Of a DNA stretch of 64,000 nt, positions 51,031-60,701 are shown in pieces. Made by a program: the position numbers and the translations under genes. The number at the start of each line of letters is the position of its first letter. Position 1 is the stretch's first letter. This DNA comes from SZUA-451 sp034721895. Its GTDB lineage: Bacteria; Campylobacterota; Campylobacteria; Campylobacterales; Sulfurovaceae. Under the pieces are notes generated by a model. It had not been told where the DNA came from. It was given only the letters and a program-made list of their open reading frames with translations, and did no database searches. The DNA lies in contig JAYEND010000001.1 in assembly GCA_034721895.1 (NCBI GenBank), positions 68,477 to 132,476 on the forward strand. Direction: 5' to 3'.

Positions 51031-53817
51031 TTAATGGCGGGGGATCACGTAGTTATTAAACTTCTTTTTCACCTTGAGAATATCAAAATTCTTTTTACCG
51101 TTCCTTGTTTTCAATAGGCCTTTTAGTTTTTTATAGCGGAAATAGAAGATGCTGTCACGGAGGTAGGGGCTGATGATGCCCTTGGCACCCAGATCGATTT
51201 TATCACTTCTGACGAAAGCATAGGGGATAGTAATGACATTGTTGACAATGTTGAGATCGGCTATCCCTTGAATATTTTGGATCGTGAGGAGTTTTGAAAT
51301 CCAGCCATGTTTTCCGCGTTGATTATCTATCATAGCGACAAGGGGTCTTGAATCTTTAATTTTGATTGTACTTTTTGAATGGAGCTTGATAGGTTTTTTC
51401 CATATGGCATGTGCCTTTTTCAGTTTGGCAGTGGCACTCCAATCGCGCTGATTGTAACTTGTCGTGCTTCCGACAACTCTCGCATGATCCAGTACAATCG
51501 ATGATCCGGAGATATCAAAATCCATGTTTTTTGGGTTGCCCCCCGAAAGCTTCACATTGAGTGCCAGTCTTGCAGCGATCTTTTGTTTGTCGATCTTCAT
51601 CGTGAGGTTGTTGGTTTTCAGTGTGACATATCCACGAGCATCATGAGTTTTGAGTAGGATATCTGCTTTAAGGTCAGCACTTCCTTTGATGAGCTTCAAG
51701 GGTGAGTTTTTGGGTAAATATTGGTTGTAAACTGAGATTTGTTTGACTTTGGCAGAGGAGATTTTCAACTTCAGTTCAAGCGCTTTTTCGGGACCTTTGA
51801 AACTGAGATTTTTTACTGCGCCTTGAAGATTTAATACGACATCTCCTATCATGGCCTGTGTTTCATTTTTTCTTTTGAGTGTGGCATTGGAAAGATCCAG
51901 TTTGAAGCGCAGATCCGGATGTTGACCGCCTTTGGTCACATCAAATATCAAAGCACCATTACCTGCGAATCTATAATCAAGTATGCCCACTTTAAGATCT
52001 ATTGGTTTGACTTTGATGACACTCTTTTTGGCGAGCCAGCCTCTCTTAAGGAGGAGATCAGTTTCCAATTCTCCACTCCCTGAAACGGATAGATTGAGGG
52101 AGTTATTTAGTAAAAAATTGATCCATTCAAGTTGTGAAACAGTACCCGTAATTTTCAATTGAGCGTCTGCATCTTCCAGAAGCTCCTTGATCTTATATTC
52201 TGTAATTTCCCTGGAGAGTTTCTTGGTAGTGTTATATTCCTGGGCCGAGTCAGGCAAATGAAGCGTGAGTGTGCCTTTATCGATCTTCAGCTTCGTATTC
52301 CAGGGTTTTGACCGCTTATTTTTTGATAATTGTTGATTGGACAACCTTGAATTACTCAGAGAGATATAACTGCCTGATACGTCGACATGAAGTGCCTGAA
52401 TAGAGGGGATATCCAACTTGAATACGAGATCCAGGTCGCTTTGAAAATGATTTTTTTCTATTCCTATCTGTGCACCCGTGGAGAGCAGTTGCATATTAGC
52501 ACTAAGGCTATCTTTGAACAAATCTGCTTTTGCTTGCAGTCTCCCTTCGCCTTTATGGAGGTTAAAGTTCCACTTGTTTGGGATATAGCGTTGAAATTCA
52601 CCGATATCACTCACGCTAACGGAGGGGATCTCTACACCAAGATGCGAGAGAGTAGAAGCATTGGGGTCCAACGGTAATAACGAGGGGCTTCCTTTTGCTT
52701 TGATGGCTAAACCTTTACCGGTGAAAAGAGGAGTATTCTCTTTTGTTTGGTTTGGTTCCGACTCTTCATGATAGGCACTGAGATTGTCAAAAATGATTTG
52801 AGCATCCAATTCGTCTGGATGATCATCTGTCACAGTAAAATTGATACGGCCATCTCCTTCTACTCTGTGTTCAAGTATAGAAACTGAGAGTTTCCGGGCA
52901 GCTATTCCTGTCTTTGTGCCCGGGAGCAGCTCCCCTTTGTCAAAACGAATGTGCCCATCCAACGCTCCTTTGCCATCAAGTTTCATGCCCTTAAACTGTT
53001 GCAAGTATATATCCAGAAAATTAAGATTCCCCATTTGTGCATTGATGTCACTATCGATCTTGATAAACGCCAGAGATTTGATCCCTTTGTTCTGTAAAAA
53101 AACGATAGGCGCTATTTCAAAATCTCCTTTGATTTTAGCTTGCTGCAGTACTGCTTGATCAGCATTGATGGTCAACGCATTCAAAACAATATCCACTTTC
53201 GCATTGCTGATGGAAAATGGACCACCTTTTGTTTCGATAGAGAGATCACCATCGACGTCACCATTGAGATCGGCTTTGATTTGATTGATCCAAAGGGTGT
53301 GATGTCCATGTGCAATGATTCCATCCAGCTCTATATGCCATGCTTTGCTATGTTTTTTTGTTTTCTTTTTCATAGAGACTGTTTTGTTCGTATCCCGTCC
53401 TTTAATAGCAGGAAAATATTTGGCGATTCGGGAGATGTCTTTGTCGGTCTTTATTTTAGAGCGCTGGAAATAGTCTGCATCATATCCTTCGATATTATAG
53501 ACTTTTACCTTGTGTTTGATGAGTGACAGGAGAGAAATAGAAGCTGAAGCACTTCGTACATCGACCTGCCATTGCTGCGATCTTGATTCACCATTGACAG
53601 AGAGGTCGTTTGCATGGACTCTGAGCGGATAGGGGGTCCAGGCACTTTCCCAGTAGATTTTAAATTTATCCGGCTTGATCTTGTTCACCAGTGTCTGAGT
53701 ATAGGCGATATTTAATGCGGCATTGAAAAGAACCAGATAGGCGACCTCCAGGAGAACCAGAGCAACAATGATTCGGATGATCCATCGTAGAATACTTGAA
53801 CTTTTTTGTGCTGACAT
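51031..53817 (-). CDS. large AsmA/TamB-like membrane-anchored protein
   Basis: A 928-residue protein with one N-terminal helix (about 10-32) and a long periplasmic region of beta-rich repeats. Recurring patterns such as DLKADILLKTHDARGYVTLKT and GSGELETDLLLKR are typical of AsmA-like and TamB/YhdP proteins. Those families form elongated grooves that move phospholipids between membranes. That function is inferred from fold type only. Single gene unit, convergent with the ppnP trio. Confidence 0.75.
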   Translation of the reverse strand: MSAQKSSSILRWIIRIIVALVLLEVAYLVLFNAALNIAYTQTLVNKIKPDKFKIYWESAWTPYPLRVHANDLSVNGESRSQQWQVDVRSASASISLLSLIKHKVKVYNIEGYDADYFQRSKIKTDKDISRIAKYFPAIKGRDTNKTVSMKKKTKKHSKAWHIELDGIIAHGHHTLWINQIKADLNGDVDGDLSIETKGGPFSISNAKVDIVLNALTINADQAVLQQAKIKGDFEIAPIVFLQNKGIKSLAFIKIDSDINAQMGNLNFLDIYLQQFKGMKLDGKGALDGHIRFDKGELLPGTKTGIAARKLSVSILEHRVEGDGRINFTVTDDHPDELDAQIIFDNLSAYHEESEPNQTKENTPLFTGKGLAIKAKGSPSLLPLDPNASTLSHLGVEIPSVSVSDIGEFQRYIPNKWNFNLHKGEGRLQAKADLFKDSLSANMQLLSTGAQIGIEKNHFQSDLDLVFKLDIPSIQALHVDVSGSYISLSNSRLSNQQLSKNKRSKPWNTKLKIDKGTLTLHLPDSAQEYNTTKKLSREITEYKIKELLEDADAQLKITGTVSQLEWINFLLNNSLNLSVSGSGELETDLLLKRGWLAKKSVIKVKPIDLKVGILDYRFAGNGALIFDVTKGGQHPDLRFKLDLSNATLKRKNETQAMIGDVVLNLQGAVKNLSFKGPEKALELKLKISSAKVKQISVYNQYLPKNSPLKLIKGSADLKADILLKTHDARGYVTLKTNNLTMKIDKQKIAARLALNVKLSGGNPKNMDFDISGSSIVLDHARVVGSTTSYNQRDWSATAKLKKAHAIWKKPIKLHSKSTIKIKDSRPLVAMIDNQRGKHGWISKLLTIQNIQGIADLNIVNNVITIPYAFVRSDKIDLGAKGIISPYLRDSIFYFRYKKLKGLLKTRNGKKNFDILKVKKKFNNYVIPRH

Positions 53818-53936
53818 TTGTTATAACCTTATCTCTGATTTATAGCCAGGACAACCAGTGATCCTCTATTGCCAAGTGCCACAATAAAGAACAATGATTA
53901 GTTTGTCATATGGGGAAATAATAGCATAGGTGCTCT

Positions 53937-54452
53937 TTAACCTCCCCACCCATGCATCTTCTTGGAGATGATCACATCATATTCTGAAAAGATATCAAGG
54001 GTATTGGTGGCGACAAAGTTGTTTTCCTCGAGCAGTTGTGTCCAGAGATAGATCTGGGAACGATCCCCTTTGGGGACAAAGATGATGATATTCCCGGCAT
54101 TTTTGATAACACCATAAGTTTTTTTGAGAAAGGAGAGCTTCTCCTTATCGGGTATCTCGCAAGTGACAAAGAGGTAATCATACATTTTTGCCTGGATGGC
54201 GTATCGGGGTTGAGCCAGATTGATCTGTTTGATCTTGATGTGATCAATATCGGCATATTTGAGGGCTGACTTTTGGAAAAAGATATCATTGGTGCAGTTG
54301 AGCTGGTACTCATAGTCATTCTCTTCACAAAGTTGACTGATCTTCTTGGTCAGGAGGTGGCTGCCGTCACTGAAGTGCATGATCCTGATAGAGGGGTAGA
54401 GGTTGATGATGCCAAGGAGTTGGTCGATTCGTTTTTCTTCAAGCTGCTTCAT
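53937..54452 (-). CDS. hypothetical protein, methyltransferase-like fold
   Basis: A 171-residue cytoplasmic protein. The central stretch (YDYLFVTCEIPDKEKLSFLKKTYGVIKNAGNIIIFVPKGD) looks like the second half of a class I SAM-methyltransferase, but the glycine-rich SAM loop is not evident. It is probably catalytically inactive or a distant member. It lies divergently beside a nitrilase-family gene. Confidence 0.6.
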   Translation of the reverse strand: MKQLEEKRIDQLLGIINLYPSIRIMHFSDGSHLLTKKISQLCEENDYEYQLNCTNDIFFQKSALKYADIDHIKIKQINLAQPRYAIQAKMYDYLFVTCEIPDKEKLSFLKKTYGVIKNAGNIIIFVPKGDRSQIYLWTQLLEENNFVATNTLDIFSEYDVIISKKMHGWGG

Positions 54453-54567
54453 GGGTCTTCCTTTGATAAGCTTTTTCGGAGTGTATCAAAATCTTTGGGA
54501 AAAACAAAGAGGGAATGAAGTATAATCGATTTCTATGGCAAAAAATAATGTTACCAGGAGAGCAAGC

Positions 54568-55296
54568 ATGAGTAAACTCAAAAAGATGGAAGTTGTTGTC
54601 CTGCAGCTTCCAAGCAAAAAACGTTATCAGGATAATCTGGACAGGCTCCTCTCTCTGATGAAAAAACATCAAAACAAAGATATTATCGTAGCACCGGAAG
54701 TTTATCTGACGGCTTATGACTATGAACATATAGAAACGGCTGCTAAATTTTCTGCCAAAGCACTCAATATCCTCAAAGAAAAAGTTGGAGATCAGATCGT
54801 TGTATTGACGCTTATATTGAAGGAGGGGGATTATTTTGTCAATCAGGCAGTGGTCATCCATAACCATAAAATAGTCCATAGGCAGGAAAAAGTAAAACTC
54901 TTTAAATTGGGCGATGAAGATCGCTACCTGATACCAGGCAAGAAAAAGAAGATCAGGCCCTTTGAGGTCGATGGTGTGAAATATGCTCTACTGATCTGTT
55001 TTGAGCTGCGTTTTAAGGAACTATGGAAACAGATCGAGGGAGTGGATGTGGTGCTGGTCCCTTCAAGATGGGGGCTGCCGCGTAAAAGTCATCTCGAGAT
55101 CCTTCCGAGAGCACTTGCCGTGATGAATCAATGCTATGTCATTGTCTCAAACAGCAGCGATGAGGATATGGCAAGCTCTTCTGCAATTTTTTCACCAAAC
55201 GGTGAAGTGATACAGGATGACCGTAAAACCTCTATCCAGGGTGTTGTGGATTTACGTGAAATAAAGAAAATGCGTCGCTATATAGTAATGGATTAG
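54568..55296 (+). CDS. carbon-nitrogen hydrolase (nitrilase superfamily)
   Basis: A 242-residue amidase-type enzyme with the full Glu-Lys-Cys triad: E in IVAPEVYLTAY, K in RQEKVKLFKLG and C in LICFELRF. The ATG at 54568 has AGGAG upstream; an in-frame ATG 33 bases earlier does not. The substrate (omega-amide, carbamoyl or other) is unknown. Confidence 0.88.
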   Translation: MSKLKKMEVVVLQLPSKKRYQDNLDRLLSLMKKHQNKDIIVAPEVYLTAYDYEHIETAAKFSAKALNILKEKVGDQIVVLTLILKEGDYFVNQAVVIHNHKIVHRQEKVKLFKLGDEDRYLIPGKKKKIRPFEVDGVKYALLICFELRFKELWKQIEGVDVVLVPSRWGLPRKSHLEILPRALAVMNQCYVIVSNSSDEDMASSSAIFSPNGEVIQDDRKTSIQGVVDLREIKKMRRYIVMD

Positions 55297-55331
55297 GAAT
55301 GCAAATAGCATGTTATTTAATTCGCATTCCT
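55295..55331. terminator. bidirectional hairpin between nitrilase and infC
   Basis: AGGAATGC / GCATTCCT inverted repeat with a 21-base AT-rich loop that can pair further, overlapping the nitrilase stop codon and lying between convergent genes. Confidence 0.6.
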
Positions 55332-55368
55332 TAGTGCAGGATAGGGTAGATCATGTCCGACCCGGAAG

Positions 55369-55917
55369 TTATTTTTTGAGCGGCGTCACATACATATTGA
55401 TATAGCGTCCTTCCTGATGGGCATCTTTTTCCAGATTGCCTACATCTTCGAGCATTGGCCAAACTCTTTTGAGTACATCGACACCCCACTCAGGATTTGC
55501 CATTTCACGTCCTCGGAGGAAAACTCTCAATTTGACGTGTTTTCCTTTCTCAAGGAATTCTCTGGCATGTTTAACTTTGTAGTTGATATCATTTTCGGCA
55601 ATTTTGCAAGAGAATTTGACCTCTTTGACCTCAATCTTCTTTTGATTCTTTTTGGCCTCTTTCTTCTTCTTCTCAACTTCATATTTATGTTTGCCGTAAT
55701 CCATCACTTTTGCAACAGGAGGCTTGGCGTCCGGAGAGACCAGTACCAAATCGAGCCCTTTGTCCTCTGCGATTTGCAGAGCATCAGCCCTTGAAATAAT
55801 TCCAAATTGCTCTCCATCATCACCAAGCACTCTCAGCTCTGTGGCTCTGATATTCTCATTCATGACTGTGTCGTCTTTTTTGGCTCTACCTCTGTTGTTG
55901 GTGTGTTGTCTGCTCAA
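55369..55917 (-). CDS. infC: translation initiation factor IF-3 with TTG start overlapping thrS
   Basis: A 182-residue factor that binds the 30S subunit and checks start codon selection. The N domain (about 20-90, NENIRATELRVLG), a Lys-rich linker and the C domain (about 95-182) are normal. The start is TTG at 55917, whose last two bases are part of the thrS TGA stop (ATTTGA), with AAGGA upstream. Rare start codons on infC are a known autoregulatory device. rpmI and rplT, usual downstream partners, are absent here. Confidence 0.95.
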   Translation of the reverse strand: MSRQHTNNRGRAKKDDTVMNENIRATELRVLGDDGEQFGIISRADALQIAEDKGLDLVLVSPDAKPPVAKVMDYGKHKYEVEKKKKEAKKNQKKIEVKEVKFSCKIAENDINYKVKHAREFLEKGKHVKLRVFLRGREMANPEWGVDVLKRVWPMLEDVGNLEKDAHQEGRYINMYVTPLKK

Positions 55918-57731
55918 ATTTTTCCTTCTTTTAATTGTTGCATTAATTTTACCATAAAATCATCTTGGGTTAGATTATACTGTTCTTTTGCTCTTCTGTC
56001 ACGGATCGCAACAGTTTTATTTGTTACCTCTTCATCCCCGAGTATCACGACATAGGGGACTCTCTGCTTCTCTGCCAGACGGATCCGTTTGTTCAGACTG
56101 TCGTTTTTATCATAGATTTCGCTGTCGATTCCCTCTTCGATCAGTAGATTCTTAAGCTCTTTGGCATAGGCTGCATGATCTTCTGCGATCGGTACGAAGA
56201 TCACCTGGGTAGGTGCGATGAAGAAAGGAAACTCTCCGGCATAGTGTTCTGTCAGAATCGCAATAAACCGCTCAAACGAACCAAGGATGGCACGGTGTAT
56301 CATCACCGGCTGTTTGCGGGTATTGTCCTCTGCGACATACTCAACATCGAAACGCTGAGGCAGGTTGAAGTCGACCTGTATGGTACCGCATTGCCATTTT
56401 CTACCCAGTGCATCGGTGATCTTGATATCGATCTTTGGACCATAGAAGGCACCGCCTCCTTCATCGATACTGAAGGGGAGATTGTTTTCAGTCAGTGCCT
56501 CTTTAAGACCTTCCGTAGCCAGCTCCCAAACGTCATCGTCACCAATGGCTTTTTCCGGCTTGGTAGAGACTTCCATGGTGTAATTAAAGTCAAATTTCTT
56601 CATGACCGCATCTACAAACTCCACAACCTCCATCACTTCCTCTTTGATCTGTTCCGGGGTGCAGAAGATATGGGCATCATCCTGGGTAAATTCCCGGACC
56701 CTTAAAAGGCCATGAAGTACACCGGATTTTTCATGTCGATGCACAACGCCATATTCAAAATATTTCACCGGAAGATCACGATAGCTCTTTCCTGTCTGCT
56801 TGAAGACTTGAATGTGGCCGATGCAATTCATCGGTTTGATCCCGTATTCCTGACCATCTATTTCAGTCAGATACATATTCTCGCCATAGCAGGCATAGTG
56901 CCCTGAAGTTCTCCACATGTCAGCCTTGAGGATCTCAGGTCCGCGCACCGGTTCATAGCCTCTGCGCCTGTGGGCCTTGAATAGAATATCCTCTATCTTG
57001 GAACGGAGTCTGGCTCCTTTGGGCATCCAGAACGGCAGTCCGGCTCCCGATGCTTCATCAAAAGTAAAAAGTTCCAGCTCGGTTCCCAGTTTACGGTGGT
57101 CACGCTTTTTTGCCTCTTCGATCATAGTCATGTGTGCCTTGAGAGATTCTTTGTCTGCAAAGGCATTTCCATAGATCCGTGTCAGCATCTCGGCATTTTC
57201 ATCTCCGCCAAGATAAGCACCGGCGACACGTGTCAGTTTGAAGTTGTGGAGATATCTAAGAGCAGGGACATGTGGTCCGCGGCAAAGGTCTTCGAATTCA
57301 CCCTGCTTATAAATTGAAACGGTTTTGTCAGGGATGCGGGTGAGGACTGCCTGTTTCAGGTCGTCATTCTCAAATTTTTTAACTGCATCTTCTTTGCTGA
57401 TCGTATACTTTTCAATAGCATATTTCTTTTTGATCAGCTCTTTCATCTTCTTCTCGATCTTTTTGAGATCCTCTTCCCCTATCTTCTCGTCAACCCTGAA
57501 GTCATAGTAGAATCCTTCCTCAACGACTGGTCCGACGAAGAACTGTGCACTGGGATAGAGCTCTTTGATCGCCTGAGCCATGAGGTGGGCCGTAGAGTGC
57601 CGGATCACTTCGAGTGCCTTATCGCTGTTGTCAAAGGGGATAATCGTTTCGGGGGTGCCTTGCTGTGCCGCAGTCTGTATGTCAACGATATTTCCGTCAT
57701 TATCAAGATAAGCTAATATTTCCTGTTCCAA
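55914..57731 (-). CDS. thrS: threonine-tRNA ligase
   Basis: A 605-residue class II aminoacyl-tRNA synthetase. A TGS-like N-terminus is followed by an editing domain (about 60-215, HSTAHLMAQAIKELYP). The catalytic core has zinc-ligand context MNCIGHI and VVHRHEKSGVLHGL. The C-terminal anticodon-binding domain ends in VAIRDRRAKEQ. The length is slightly shorter than E. coli ThrRS (642). It is translationally coupled to infC. Confidence 0.97.
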   Translation of the reverse strand: MEQEILAYLDNDGNIVDIQTAAQQGTPETIIPFDNSDKALEVIRHSTAHLMAQAIKELYPSAQFFVGPVVEEGFYYDFRVDEKIGEEDLKKIEKKMKELIKKKYAIEKYTISKEDAVKKFENDDLKQAVLTRIPDKTVSIYKQGEFEDLCRGPHVPALRYLHNFKLTRVAGAYLGGDENAEMLTRIYGNAFADKESLKAHMTMIEEAKKRDHRKLGTELELFTFDEASGAGLPFWMPKGARLRSKIEDILFKAHRRRGYEPVRGPEILKADMWRTSGHYACYGENMYLTEIDGQEYGIKPMNCIGHIQVFKQTGKSYRDLPVKYFEYGVVHRHEKSGVLHGLLRVREFTQDDAHIFCTPEQIKEEVMEVVEFVDAVMKKFDFNYTMEVSTKPEKAIGDDDVWELATEGLKEALTENNLPFSIDEGGGAFYGPKIDIKITDALGRKWQCGTIQVDFNLPQRFDVEYVAEDNTRKQPVMIHRAILGSFERFIAILTEHYAGEFPFFIAPTQVIFVPIAEDHAAYAKELKNLLIEEGIDSEIYDKNDSLNKRIRLAEKQRVPYVVILGDEEVTNKTVAIRDRRAKEQYNLTQDDFMVKLMQQLKEGKI

Positions 57732-57831
57732 ATCAAATTCCTGTATGCTAAAGTGTTTTCTGTAGAGAAATAATTGCGATTATACCCAATGGGCACTTCT
57801 AAAATAATAATGGGCCGCCAAAAGGATTGTG

Positions 57832-58941
57832 TCAGAGCGGTACAATAGCAGGATGTCCTGAGAGAACATCCTCTTCTTTTTGTATATTTTGGAAAAAGAC
57901 ATATCGGTTCCCGCCTCTTTTTTTTGCCTCATACATCGCCTTATCTGCATAGCAATTCAGTTGGATCTCATCTGTCGTATCGTCAGGATAGAAACTGACT
58001 CCGATACTGGCGCTGAGTTCCAGATCGAGCCCCTCAATGGAGTATTCATGGGTGATGATATCTGTTAAGGAAGTGGCAAAATCCTCAAGTTTCCCTCCCG
58101 CGCCATGCTTGATCAATACAAACTCATCGCCTCCAAAACGGGCAACCATGTCCTGGTTGGAAACAAAAGCCCCGATCCTGCGGGCCACCTCTTTGAGTAC
58201 CATGTCCCCGATGTGGTGACCATGGGTATCGTTGACATCTTTGAAGCCATCAAGGTCGATAAAAAAAAGTGAAAATGGCTCTCCTTTGAGTATATACTGC
58301 GTGATTCTTTTCTCGTATGTCTGCCTGTTGGGGAGTTCTGTCATTGCATCATATTTGGCCTGGTATTCCGTCAGAGCCAGAAGATCTTTCAATTCCTGGT
58401 TCTTTTCTGATAAACGATTCATAAGCCTCAGATAAAAAAGCGGCAAGAGAATCAAAGCAATTGCAAGGCCATAAATGACATTGATATTCTCACGCCAATA
58501 GGGGCTGATTAACAAGAGAGAAGAAAGCGAGAGCAAGGCAAGGAGTATACCGACCAGGAACATGTTTCTGCCATGACGCATACCGTTCCCCATGACCAAC
58601 CATAGATAAAGTGGAGTATAGACCGCTCCATCAGCACCCAAAAAATAAAGCAGTGCAGTAATACTGATCAAGTCGATAGACGTGATAAAAACTTTTCGGC
58701 CAAATACCCATCTGTCCGGGTATCGCTTAATCATATAATAGTGGAACAATACCGGAATGAGATAGATCAGTGAAAGCAGATAGAGTTGCCCATAAGACAG
58801 ATGGTCTGCTATAGGTTTGGTAAAAAAGTCTGAAAAAATATAGATTCCGAGATAAACGATTGCTATAAATACAAGACGGACACTGGACTGCCTTATCTCT
58901 TCGCTGTCACTATGGTCATCAGTCAAACTAACTGTTTTCAA
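57832..58941 (-). CDS. membrane diguanylate cyclase (GGDEF)
   Basis: A 369-residue protein with six predicted helices (about 22-172), a short coiled linker and a GGDEF domain with an intact active site at 270-274. It should make cyclic di-GMP. The product-inhibition I-site RxxD is degenerate (SNQD at 261-264), so feedback by that route is unlikely. The membrane part lacks a recognised ligand-binding fold. Confidence 0.92.
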   Translation of the reverse strand: MKTVSLTDDHSDSEEIRQSSVRLVFIAIVYLGIYIFSDFFTKPIADHLSYGQLYLLSLIYLIPVLFHYYMIKRYPDRWVFGRKVFITSIDLISITALLYFLGADGAVYTPLYLWLVMGNGMRHGRNMFLVGILLALLSLSSLLLISPYWRENINVIYGLAIALILLPLFYLRLMNRLSEKNQELKDLLALTEYQAKYDAMTELPNRQTYEKRITQYILKGEPFSLFFIDLDGFKDVNDTHGHHIGDMVLKEVARRIGAFVSNQDMVARFGGDEFVLIKHGAGGKLEDFATSLTDIITHEYSIEGLDLELSASIGVSFYPDDTTDEIQLNCYADKAMYEAKKRGGNRYVFFQNIQKEEDVLSGHPAIVPL

Positions 58942-59037
58942 TCATCTTTCCTCCGGACACTTCAGTACGAGAAATATCAGTGTTCTTTTTTCTTATGCTA
59001 TGATAATACAATAAAATAGATTTAAAAGGGCTCTTCA

Positions 59038-59424
59038 ATGGATTCTCAAAGTATAGGAAAATTGCTAATAAGAATTATGGTAGGTGGCTTAATGCTGTTT
59101 CACGGTATTGACAAGCTTATTCATGGAATCAGTTTTATAGAGGGGATGCTAAAGGCTCAGGGGCTCCCACACTATCTGGCATTTGGGGTCTATATTGGTG
59201 AGATTCTTGCTCCGATTTTTGTACTGATCGGCTGGAGAAGCCGCTGGTGGGCAGGGATCATTGTCTTCAATATGGTTGCAGCGATCTATCTGTCGCATGC
59301 TAAATCTCTTTTTGCTCTTGGTGCACATGGTTCCTGGTCGATAGAGACACCGATGATGTTCCTTCTTGGGGCTTTGGCTATCAGTTTTCTGGGGTCAGGA
59401 AAGTATGCCGTTTCCGCAGATTGA
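59038..59424 (+). CDS. DoxX-family membrane protein
   Basis: A 128-residue protein with four helices and the family opening LLIRIMVGGLMLFHGIDKLIHG. DoxX relatives include the small subunit of archaeal thiosulfate:quinone oxidoreductase and many proteins of unknown role. It lies 51 bases upstream of msrBA on the same strand, suggesting a redox-stress link by context only. Confidence 0.85.
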   Translation: MDSQSIGKLLIRIMVGGLMLFHGIDKLIHGISFIEGMLKAQGLPHYLAFGVYIGEILAPIFVLIGWRSRWWAGIIVFNMVAAIYLSHAKSLFALGAHGSWSIETPMMFLLGALAISFLGSGKYAVSAD

Positions 59425-59475
59425 TGCACACAAAGTACACAGAAGCCGATTATACTTCCCGAAAAAAGGAATAGC

Positions 59476-60408
59476 ATGAAAGCCATCTATCTTATTATTC
59501 TATTGATGCTGTCGGTATGCAATCATGCCAGTGATTTAAAGCCCTGGTCAAAGGCTCTGCAGAAGCTCACTCCGGCCGAGAGAGAAGTGATCATCAATAA
59601 AGGGACAGAGAAGCCTTTCTCCGGGAAATATGTGAACAGTGATGAGAAAGGCGTTTATCGCTGTAAAGTCTGTAATGCACCGCTTTACAACTCGGATGAC
59701 AAGTTCGAGACCAATTGCGGCTGGCCGAGTTTTGATGATGCCATTCCCGGTGCGATCAAACGCAAGAAGGATACTGACGGCAGACGGACCGAGATTCTCT
59801 GTGCCCGATGCGGAGCGCATCTGGGACACGTTTTTGAAGGAGAGGGGTTGACGCCCAAAAATATACGACACTGTGTCAACTCTGTCTCTTTGACATTTGA
59901 CAAAGGTGAGACGATCAAGGAATCCGAATACAAACGTGCTTATTTTGCCGGTGGTTGTTTCTGGGGTGTAGAGTACTATTTGGAAAAGCTGGATGGTGTT
60001 AAAGAGGTGACCTCAGGTTTTATGGGAGGCAAGGTGGAGTATCCGACTTATTATCAAGTGGTGAGAACCAAAACCGGTCATTTGGAAACGGTTGAGATAG
60101 TGTATGACCCACAAAAGACCTCTTATGAGAAGCTTGCCCGGACCTTCTTTGAAATTCATGATCCTACTCAACAGGATGGGCAGGGACCGGATATCGGGGA
60201 GCAGTACCGCTCTGCAATTTTTGTTGCCGATGATGAGGAGCGTGCAACGATAGAAAAGCTGATCACACTTTTAGGAAAGAAAGGGTACAAAATTGTGACC
60301 AAAATTCTCCCCAAATCGCCATTTTACAAGGCAGAGGAGTATCATCAGGATTACTATGACCGTCATGGTAAGAAACCCTATTGTCATGCTTATATGAAGC
60401 GGTTCTAA
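59476..60408 (+). CDS. msrBA: periplasmic methionine sulfoxide reductase MsrB-MsrA fusion
   Basis: A 310-residue protein with a signal peptide (about 1-18). The MsrB domain comes first (about 25-140), with zinc CxxC pairs CKVCNAPLY and CARCGAHLGH and catalytic cysteine in RHCVNSVSL. MsrA follows (about 150-310), with nucleophile in FAGGCFWGVE. It repairs R- and S-methionine sulfoxides of exported proteins. The B-then-A order is the reverse of the neisserial/streptococcal fusions. Confidence 0.93.
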   Translation: MKAIYLIILLMLSVCNHASDLKPWSKALQKLTPAEREVIINKGTEKPFSGKYVNSDEKGVYRCKVCNAPLYNSDDKFETNCGWPSFDDAIPGAIKRKKDTDGRRTEILCARCGAHLGHVFEGEGLTPKNIRHCVNSVSLTFDKGETIKESEYKRAYFAGGCFWGVEYYLEKLDGVKEVTSGFMGGKVEYPTYYQVVRTKTGHLETVEIVYDPQKTSYEKLARTFFEIHDPTQQDGQGPDIGEQYRSAIFVADDEERATIEKLITLLGKKGYKIVTKILPKSPFYKAEEYHQDYYDRHGKKPYCHAYMKRF

Positions 60409-60415
60409 ATAATAC

Positions 60416-60649
60416 TCATAACCCGCAGCTTCCGCTCTCTATACTGAAGGAGTTTTCATATCCGCAGTTGGTGCATTCGAAGGTGACGATCTTGGGGCCG
60501 CAGCACCCGGCACTTCTCTGATCTGTGATTTCGATCGATTTCTGGTGACAAGAGGGACAATATCCACGCTTGATAGCGTCGAGTTGCTCCTTTTTTTCTT
60601 TAAGGTAGTAGATATATCCCAGCACAGAACCAGCAAGAATAATCAACAT
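60416..60649 (-). CDS. small membrane protein with zinc-ribbon-like tail
   Basis: A 77-residue form starting MLIILAGS, with one helix and two cysteine groups (CPSCH and CTNCG, plus GCCG between). The GGAG nearest the 5' end (about 60684) is followed by no in-frame ATG but by an in-frame ATC five bases on, so the true start may be up to 9 codons upstream. The function is unknown; it may bind zinc. Confidence 0.6.
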   Translation of the reverse strand: MLIILAGSVLGYIYYLKEKKEQLDAIKRGYCPSCHQKSIEITDQRSAGCCGPKIVTFECTNCGYENSFSIESGSCGL

Positions 60650-60701
60650 AAAAAGTAAAACATAGATTGTATCGATAGGGGCTCCTTTTTTGTTCCAGCT
60701 C

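Noticed and set aside
55300..55368. Missed rpmI/rplT downstream of infC
   Set aside because: Only 72 bases separate infC from the convergent nitrilase gene, and they hold a hairpin, not a gene.
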